Shown: positions 6,269 to 10,121 of the stretch, piece after piece
How the letters are laid out: each line of letters begins with the position of its first letter
How positions within the stretch are numbered: the first letter of the stretch is position 1
Assembly (NCBI GenBank): GCA_008671285.1
Contig: RPYR01000180.1
Coordinates: 1 to 10,121 of the forward strand
Source: Collinsella aerofaciens
GTDB taxonomy: Bacteria; Actinomycetota; Coriobacteriia; Coriobacteriales; Coriobacteriaceae
Direction: 5' to 3'
Length of the DNA stretch: 10,121 nucleotides
Notes under the pieces: generated by a model
Seen by the model: the letters and a program-made list of their open reading frames with translations, nothing else
What the model was told of the DNA's origin: nothing
The model's database searches: none
Program-made: the position numbers and the translations under genes

Positions 6269-8176
6269 CTAGAGCTCCTTTTGCAGATAAAGGCCATGGT
6301 CATAAAATCCAAGATGGCGATAGTACTCGCGTGTGCCAATCGCGCTAATCACGTTGATGCGCGCATAGCCCGCATCTCGGGCAATCTCGCACGCACGCTC
6401 CACGAGCAAACGCCCCAACCCGTGATGCTGCGCCGCCTGGCCCTGGTCACCCACGCGTGCCGCCATGCCATACACGTGCACCTCGCGAATCATCGCCTCG
6501 TCCGGCGTCGTCGGCAACTCGTCCGCATGCGCGGCAACAAATGAATGGTCGGGCAGCGACAGGCGCAAAAAGCCCGCGATCTTGCCCTGCGGCGTCACCC
6601 ACTGTAAAAAGCGCTCGTAAGTCACCGGCGTCTCGTACGCCACTTCCTCATCAAGAGATAGCTCACCCAAGTCGGCACCCGCCGTACTGATCTCGCGATA
6701 GCGAATCTCGCGCACCGTCGCACCGTCACCCCGAGCAGCCAGGCGGTTCTCAACGAGCTGACGCAGGTTGGGCTTCTTGTTGCCCACCATGATGTCATCG
6801 GAACTAAAATCGCGGATCATGCGACTGATACGGCAGAACGCCGGCGTCACCACGATGTCGTCGGCCAGCACGTCGAGCAGTTCTTCCTCGGTATAGGGGC
6901 GCCACTCGCCGCGCTCGTAGCAGCCCACCAGACGCGAGCCCTCGATGAGCGCACACGGGTAGACCTTGACCTCGTCGGGCATAAAGGCCCCCTCAGTCAT
7001 AAAGTGCTCGTAGTCGCGCTTGTCCCCCTCGGGTGTGGCGCCCAGCAAGTTGAGCATAAAATGCGCGTGGATCTTAAAGCCAAACAGACGCGCAAGCGAA
7101 AACGCCCGCTCGATCTGCGCCACCGAAATGCGACGCTCGTTGATATCGAGCAGGTGCTGGTCAAGGCTTTGGATGCCCATCTGAATCTTGGTGCAGCCCA
7201 GGCGACGAATGAGCGTGAGCGCCTGTGGCGTCACGGCATCGGGGCGCGTCTCGATAACGAGCCCCACCACGCGATGCTTCGCCGTCTCGTTGATGCGCTG
7301 CTGACGTTCAAGCTCCTCCATCGTGGTCGTCTGCCACTCGGCGACCTCGCCCCACGGCGTACCGGGACCGTACAGACGACGCACCGCGCGGTTATAGCCA
7401 CCCACGGCAGCATCCACACGCCCCTGCTCGTCGGCAACACCGCTCGCAAGCTCGGCCTCGTCGGTCGCAATACCGGCAGCCCGATAGCGCTCACGGCGTT
7501 CTGTTACCACCGGCGGCAAGGCATCGGCAGGAGCGTCATCGAGTAGACGCCCTGCCTCGGCACGGCTGATGCCCGGACGCGCCAACATGGGGTTGGCAGC
7601 CACGCCGGCGACGGCATCGTCATTGAGCGCACGGAAAAGCTCTGACATAAACCATGTCTGATAGCCTTCCGGATAGTCGCTCCAGGTGCCACCGAGCACA
7701 ATGAGCTCTATCTTGTCGGTCGCATGCCCCATCTGCGAAAGCGCGGTCAGACGAGCGCTTACCTGCAGATACGGGTCAAAGCAATTTTGCTCCGCACGGG
7801 CGCATGCCGGCTCGGCGTGCAGATAGCTCTTGGGCATGCGCAGGTCGTTGGGGCAAAACAGGCAATCGCCCGAGCACGGCCAGGGCTTGGTGATGACGGT
7901 AATGGTCGCCACGCCCGAAGCCGTGCGGCGCGGCTTCATACGCAGCACCTGCAGCAGTTGACGTTCCAGATCGGAATCGACATTCCACGCAGCCCACCGA
8001 GCCGGCTCCTCACGTTTAACCCGCTGGTAAAACGGCAGCAGGCGGCGCTTGGCCAAATCGCGTTTGTCGGCACCCTCGCGGCGCGCCTCGGCATGTATCA
8101 ATTTGACGAGCGCTTTGTCGTCCACGGTCTCGCCGCGACGCAGAGCCTCAAGTATGTTCAAGATAATCTGTTCCAT
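6269..8176 (-). CDS. elp3: tRNA uridine(34) 5-carboxymethylaminomethyl-modification radical SAM/GNAT enzyme Elp3
   Basis: Predicted 635-residue single-chain Elp3. It is expected to use SAM and acetyl-CoA to begin cm5-type modification of wobble U34 in tRNA in the cytoplasm (family knowledge). The radical SAM cluster motif CSGDCLFC gives C101, C105 and C108 (CxxxCxxC). VIETRPD and TKIQMGIQSLD lie in the central barrel. The C-terminal GNAT domain shows the acetyl-CoA loop QHHGLGRLL (583-591) and TREYYRHLGF (615-624), close to the conserved Elp3 GTRxYYRxxGY signature. Between the SELFRALN segment and VIETRPD there is an insert of roughly 100 residues that is charged and probably lineage-specific. 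No Elp1/2/4-6 subunit is present, as expected for bacteria. ATG 8176 has no normal SD (only a G-run 1 nt away). The gene lies just beyond the terminator of the upstream block and is coupled to the spermidine-synthase-like gene after it. Confidence 0.95.
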   Translation of the reverse strand: MEQIILNILEALRRGETVDDKALVKLIHAEARREGADKRDLAKRRLLPFYQRVKREEPARWAAWNVDSDLERQLLQVLRMKPRRTASGVATITVITKPWPCSGDCLFCPNDLRMPKSYLHAEPACARAEQNCFDPYLQVSARLTALSQMGHATDKIELIVLGGTWSDYPEGYQTWFMSELFRALNDDAVAGVAANPMLARPGISRAEAGRLLDDAPADALPPVVTERRERYRAAGIATDEAELASGVADEQGRVDAAVGGYNRAVRRLYGPGTPWGEVAEWQTTTMEELERQQRINETAKHRVVGLVIETRPDAVTPQALTLIRRLGCTKIQMGIQSLDQHLLDINERRISVAQIERAFSLARLFGFKIHAHFMLNLLGATPEGDKRDYEHFMTEGAFMPDEVKVYPCALIEGSRLVGCYERGEWRPYTEEELLDVLADDIVVTPAFCRISRMIRDFSSDDIMVGNKKPNLRQLVENRLAARGDGATVREIRYREISTAGADLGELSLDEEVAYETPVTYERFLQWVTPQGKIAGFLRLSLPDHSFVAAHADELPTTPDEAMIREVHVYGMAARVGDQGQAAQHHGLGRLLVERACEIARDAGYARINVISAIGTREYYRHLGFYDHGLYLQKEL

Positions 8177-8182
8177 GCCCCC

Positions 8183-8188
8183 ATTGTA
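8183..8188 (-). promoter_or_regulatory. Candidate -10 element of elp3 (possible leaderless mRNA)
   Basis: On the - strand TACAAT (8188-8183) is followed by six bases and then the elp3 ATG at 8176. Transcription starting about 7 nt after a -10 would begin at or next to the A of the ATG. The only purine-rich stretch before the ATG is the G-run within those six bases, too close to serve as an SD. No good -35 was found 16-18 bp upstream, so the call is tentative. Confidence 0.4.
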
Positions 8189-8227
8189 AAGGCAAAGGCG
8201 CCGAAGCCCGTCACGGCTCCGGCGCCT
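8184..8227 (-). terminator. Intrinsic terminator after the DUF4097 gene
   Basis: AGGCGCCGGAGCC (8227-8215 on the - strand) pairs with GGCTTCGGCGCCT (8208-8196) around a 6-nt loop. The 13-bp stem contains one G-U wobble and is followed by the T-rich TTTGCCTTTAC. It ends the XRE-DUF4097 transcript 48 nt past the stop at 8275. It lies only about 20 nt before the elp3 start, so it also isolates elp3 from upstream transcription. Confidence 0.8.
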
Positions 8228-8274
8228 CCATCAAACAGCGCGTCTATGGTTTATAAGTCTTCAATAACCACCCG

Positions 8275-9141
8275 TCACTCTGAATCAAACGACATGTCGC
8301 CCAAACCGACCTTAAAACGATACGTGGCAGACTTATCGCCGTTATCGAATTCAAGATTCAAAATGGTCTCGCCATCGTAGCCAAGCGGAAGGAAATCGCT
8401 CTCGAAGTCGCCGCTGCCCACGGTAAGGCTCGCCTTAAAGCCCGTAGAATTCGGAACCGTCATCTCCACATCGCCCGAGTCCACGCTCACGTCCATCGAC
8501 TTCGCGGGGGCCTGGTAGAGCTCGAACGTCGCATCGCCCAAACCGACCTCGGCATTCAGAGTGTCGGTCACGGTGCCCGCAAACGCGACGTCTCCCGAGT
8601 CCAACGTCAAATCAAAGTCGTGGCACGCAATGTCCGCGACCGTCAGGTCTCCCAACCCCACGTTTGCCGTAATGCCCATCATGTTATCGGCAAGCTCACG
8701 CGGCAGTTCAATGGTGACCTTACGGTCATGGGCGCGCTCGTCATCGCAGTCGAACTGGCTAATCTTGAGTGTAGAGCCCTCGATCTTAACCAGATTCTGA
8801 GTGGCGGCATCGGAAGCAGACGCCCCCTTTGCAACGCGCCCGCTTTCGATGACACGTACCGGTCCGCCAGAGACACGTTTAACCTCGACCGTCCCCGACG
8901 TCACATCCAAGTCGAGCGATTGGAACGCGTCTTCGTCAAAAGTCGTGCTCGAAAGCTGCTGAGGCCGAGCGGAATAGTTGCCGCCATCCAAAAGATCGTC
9001 CTCGTCAACCGCATCGTCCATACCAGACAAGCCGGATACAACATCGTCGAGATCCCACGGGCCATCAAAATGAATCAAAGTCCGCGAAGTGCCAAAGACA
9101 AGCCCGATGATGAGCACAAACGCTCCGATGCCAACACCCAA
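8275..9141 (-). CDS. DUF4097-type beta-repeat envelope protein
   Basis: Predicted 288-residue protein with an N-terminal membrane segment (about residues 3-17, GIGAFVLIIGLVFG) and a long extracytoplasmic part. An Asp-rich stretch (27-50) is followed by beta-strand repeats typical of DUF4097/putative-adhesin proteins. Turns alternate at about 20-residue intervals: VGLGD (161), DSGDV (181), VGLGD (199), DSGDV (221), VGSGD (241), DNGDK (266) and VGLGD (278). This suggests a beta-solenoid. The start is problematic. TTG 9141 is the first usable start in the open frame and has no clear SD. The natural coupled ATG at 9174, overlapping the XRE stop, is in the same frame but hits TAA at 9156-9154 after six codons. 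The gene may thus be an allele restarted at TTG, or a 5' nonsense mutant. Function is unknown; the paired membrane-bound regulator suggests an envelope-stress or surface role. Confidence 0.8.
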   Translation of the reverse strand: MGVGIGAFVLIIGLVFGTSRTLIHFDGPWDLDDVVSGLSGMDDAVDEDDLLDGGNYSARPQQLSSTTFDEDAFQSLDLDVTSGTVEVKRVSGGPVRVIESGRVAKGASASDAATQNLVKIEGSTLKISQFDCDDERAHDRKVTIELPRELADNMMGITANVGLGDLTVADIACHDFDLTLDSGDVAFAGTVTDTLNAEVGLGDATFELYQAPAKSMDVSVDSGDVEMTVPNSTGFKASLTVGSGDFESDFLPLGYDGETILNLEFDNGDKSATYRFKVGLGDMSFDSE

Positions 9142-9153
9142 GCGTATCTTGGA

Positions 9154-9174
9154 TTAATGCGAAAGCTTCATCAT
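9154..9174 (-). other. Aborted coupled start of the DUF4097 gene (ATG to in-frame TAA)
   Basis: ATG 9174-9172 overlaps the XRE stop TGA (9173-9171) in a classic ATGA arrangement. It encodes M-M-K-L-S-H and then TAA (9156-9154), followed in the same frame by S-K-I-R and the TTG-started DUF4097 ORF. Without the TAA the product would begin MMKLSH-x-SKIRLGVGIGAFVL, a typical basic segment before a membrane helix. A single C-to-T change of CAA would create this stop. Confidence 0.65.
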
Positions 9175-9893
9175 TCATCACTCTCTTTGGCAATCGGCTC
9201 AGCGGTAGTCGCGGTAGCCACGTCAGCATCAGATTCCGCAGAAGTATCCTTCCCCTGGGCCTTGCCCGCCACCGACGCCGAACCAACCTGAATATCCCCG
9301 CGCGCCCAATCGCCATCGAGCGCACGCGCCACCCAGTGATAGATGGGAATCGTAAAGAAGATCAGTGCGGCAAAGGGGCCGGCACCAAACAGGAACATCA
9401 GCAAAAAGAACAGCAGCCAGCACACGGCCCAATACGGGAACGACTGGAACGGGCCCTTCACCGGAGTCGAGCCAACTGCGCCGCCACTCGTCGCCTGCGC
9501 CGTAGCGGCATTGGCGGCCTGCGCACTCCAGCTTGCCGCTTGCGCCGCCTTGGCGGCGGCGTCACTCGCCTGTGTTGCCGCCTCGGTAGCGCGCGCCGCC
9601 GCCTCATGGGTGCGAGCACGCTCTGCTGCCTCGGCCTCGCGCTGGCGGGCGCGGTCCTCGTTCTCAAACTCGATATCGTCCTCGATCTCATCGCTCGGAT
9701 TGAGCAGCTCGTCCAAGCTCACGCCATAGAGCTTGGCGAGCGAGATCAGGTTCTCGGTATCGGGCGAGCTCTCCGCGCGCTCCCATTTACTGACTGCTTG
9801 GCGCGACAGTCCCAGCTTTCGTGCCAGCCCTTCTTGGCTAAAGCCTTTGCTTCGGCGAAGGTCGGCGAGCCGCTGCGCAGTTTCTACATTCAT
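9171..9893 (-). CDS. XRE-family HTH regulator with C-terminal membrane hairpin
   Basis: Predicted 240-residue regulator. The N-terminal HTH_3/XRE domain spans residues 4-65, with the helix-turn-helix at about 19-39 (SQEGLARKLGLSRQAVSKWER region). An acidic segment (66-82) leads into an Ala/Glu/Arg-rich, probably coiled-coil stretch (83-135). Two hydrophobic segments follow (about 153-171 and 172-189) and form a likely membrane hairpin. A polar tail rich in Ala, Asp and Thr ends the protein. The layout suggests a membrane-tethered one-component sensor that binds DNA near the membrane. ATG 9893 was chosen because TAGGAGG lies just upstream and the HTH starts at once. An in-frame TTG at 10064 would add 57 residues without a domain and run through the SD. 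The next gene is coupled by ATGA overlap, so the two probably act together. Confidence 0.88.
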   Translation of the reverse strand: MNVETAQRLADLRRSKGFSQEGLARKLGLSRQAVSKWERAESSPDTENLISLAKLYGVSLDELLNPSDEIEDDIEFENEDRARQREAEAAERARTHEAAARATEAATQASDAAAKAAQAASWSAQAANAATAQATSGGAVGSTPVKGPFQSFPYWAVCWLLFFLLMFLFGAGPFAALIFFTIPIYHWVARALDGDWARGDIQVGSASVAGKAQGKDTSAESDADVATATTAEPIAKESDE

Positions 9894-9897
9894 GGTT

Positions 9898-9904
9898 CCT
9901 CCTA
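9898..9904 (-). promoter_or_regulatory. Strong RBS of the XRE regulator gene
   Basis: On the - strand TAGGAGGAACC immediately precedes ATG 9893, giving a near-perfect SD with about 5-nt spacing. It decides the start against the longer TTG-initiated frame. Confidence 0.8.
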
Positions 9905-10015
9905 TGTGATGCCAGCCGTGCCGCCGGACCGTTTTTGTTCTTAAGGCGCCTTGCACAGTTAAAAATCTATCCGCCACCGCCAAAAGCATGCCACCTATTC
10001 TAGTGAGATTTTTGA

Positions 10016-10028
10016 CAACCGGCGGTTG
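10016..10028. promoter_or_regulatory. Palindrome overlapping TTGACA, candidate operator
   Basis: CAACCG-G-CGGTTG is a perfect 6-bp inverted repeat with a one-base centre. Its first two bases are the last two of the TTGACA hexamer. It lies 123 bp upstream of the XRE start, so it could be an autoregulatory site. Short size makes chance occurrence possible. Confidence 0.4.
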
Positions 10029-10121
10029 CGGGTGCATATGAGCTGCGGAAATGTGTCCAAACAAAGCAATGACCCGTAGCTTGGTTGTCCCCGTTGCGGC
10101 GTTAACGGTAGTATGGTCGTA

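Larger units (their letters stand above)
9894..10121. other. Intergenic region with candidate divergent control elements
   Basis: These 228 bp hold no supported gene. They contain the leader of the XRE gene (- strand) and, on the + strand, TTGACA at 10012-10017 with a weak CATATG at 10035-10040 (17-bp spacing), pointing out of the window. On the - strand a TAGAAT (10001-9996 area) could be a -10 for the XRE gene, but no matching -35 was found. Any gene further right starts beyond the window. Confidence 0.4.

Noticed and set aside
5894..6544. 216-codon open frame on the + strand
   Set aside because: Antisense to two well-supported genes, with no family resemblance.
9520..9620. Repeat array or CRISPR-like GCC/GGC-rich stretch
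   Set aside because: It is the Ala-rich coil of the XRE regulator read on the other strand; no regular repeat-spacer pattern exists.
9894..10064. 57-residue N-terminal extension of the XRE regulator from TTG 10064
   Set aside because: The extension shows no domain, and a near-perfect SD followed by ATG 9893 sits right before the HTH.
10112..10121. Gene start (ATG 10113) or TATGGT -10 at the right edge
   Set aside because: No SD, no -35 at 16-18 bp, and only a few bases remain in the window.

Overview
The window is about 10.1 kb of GC-rich bacterial DNA holding seven genes in two convergent blocks. High GC, standalone bacterial Elp3, frequent GTG/TTG starts and tightly packed genes point to an actinobacterial gut lineage. 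My best guess is Coriobacteriia, such as Collinsella. This is an inference from gene content and base composition, not from a marker gene.

Left block, + strand, positions 1-5363: a three-gene operon encoding a TerB_N/TerB_C-type protein (5' end outside the window), a BrxD-like (DUF2791) P-loop ATPase and an Lhr/BrxHI-like DEVH helicase. This trio in this order matches the Shango anti-phage system (SngA TerB-like, SngB ATPase, SngC helicase). The first two genes overlap by 8 bp. The third follows after 116 bp, and that gap starts with a perfect 12-bp-arm hairpin that overlaps the sngB stop codon. No nuclease or toxin domain is visible in the three proteins.

Right block, - strand, positions 9893 down to 5390. 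First comes a membrane-anchored XRE-type regulator, coupled by an ATGA overlap to a DUF4097-type beta-solenoid envelope protein whose coupled reading frame is broken by a TAA at codon 7. These two form a likely envelope-stress or autoregulated module and end at a strong intrinsic terminator (8196-8227). Just past the terminator is elp3, the tRNA wobble-uridine radical SAM/GNAT enzyme. A -10-like hexamer sits so close to its ATG that its mRNA may be leaderless. The elp3 stop codon directly abuts the ATG of a membrane-anchored spermidine-synthase-like methyltransferase-fold protein, whose SD lies in the last codons of elp3. The two blocks converge at 5364-5389 with only 26 bp between stop codons.

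The last 228 bp (9894-10121) hold no gene. They contain the leader of the XRE gene, and on the + strand a TTGACA element overlapped by a perfect CAACCG-g-CGGTTG palindrome, a candidate operator. I saw no tRNA, rRNA, CRISPR array, insertion sequence or integrase.
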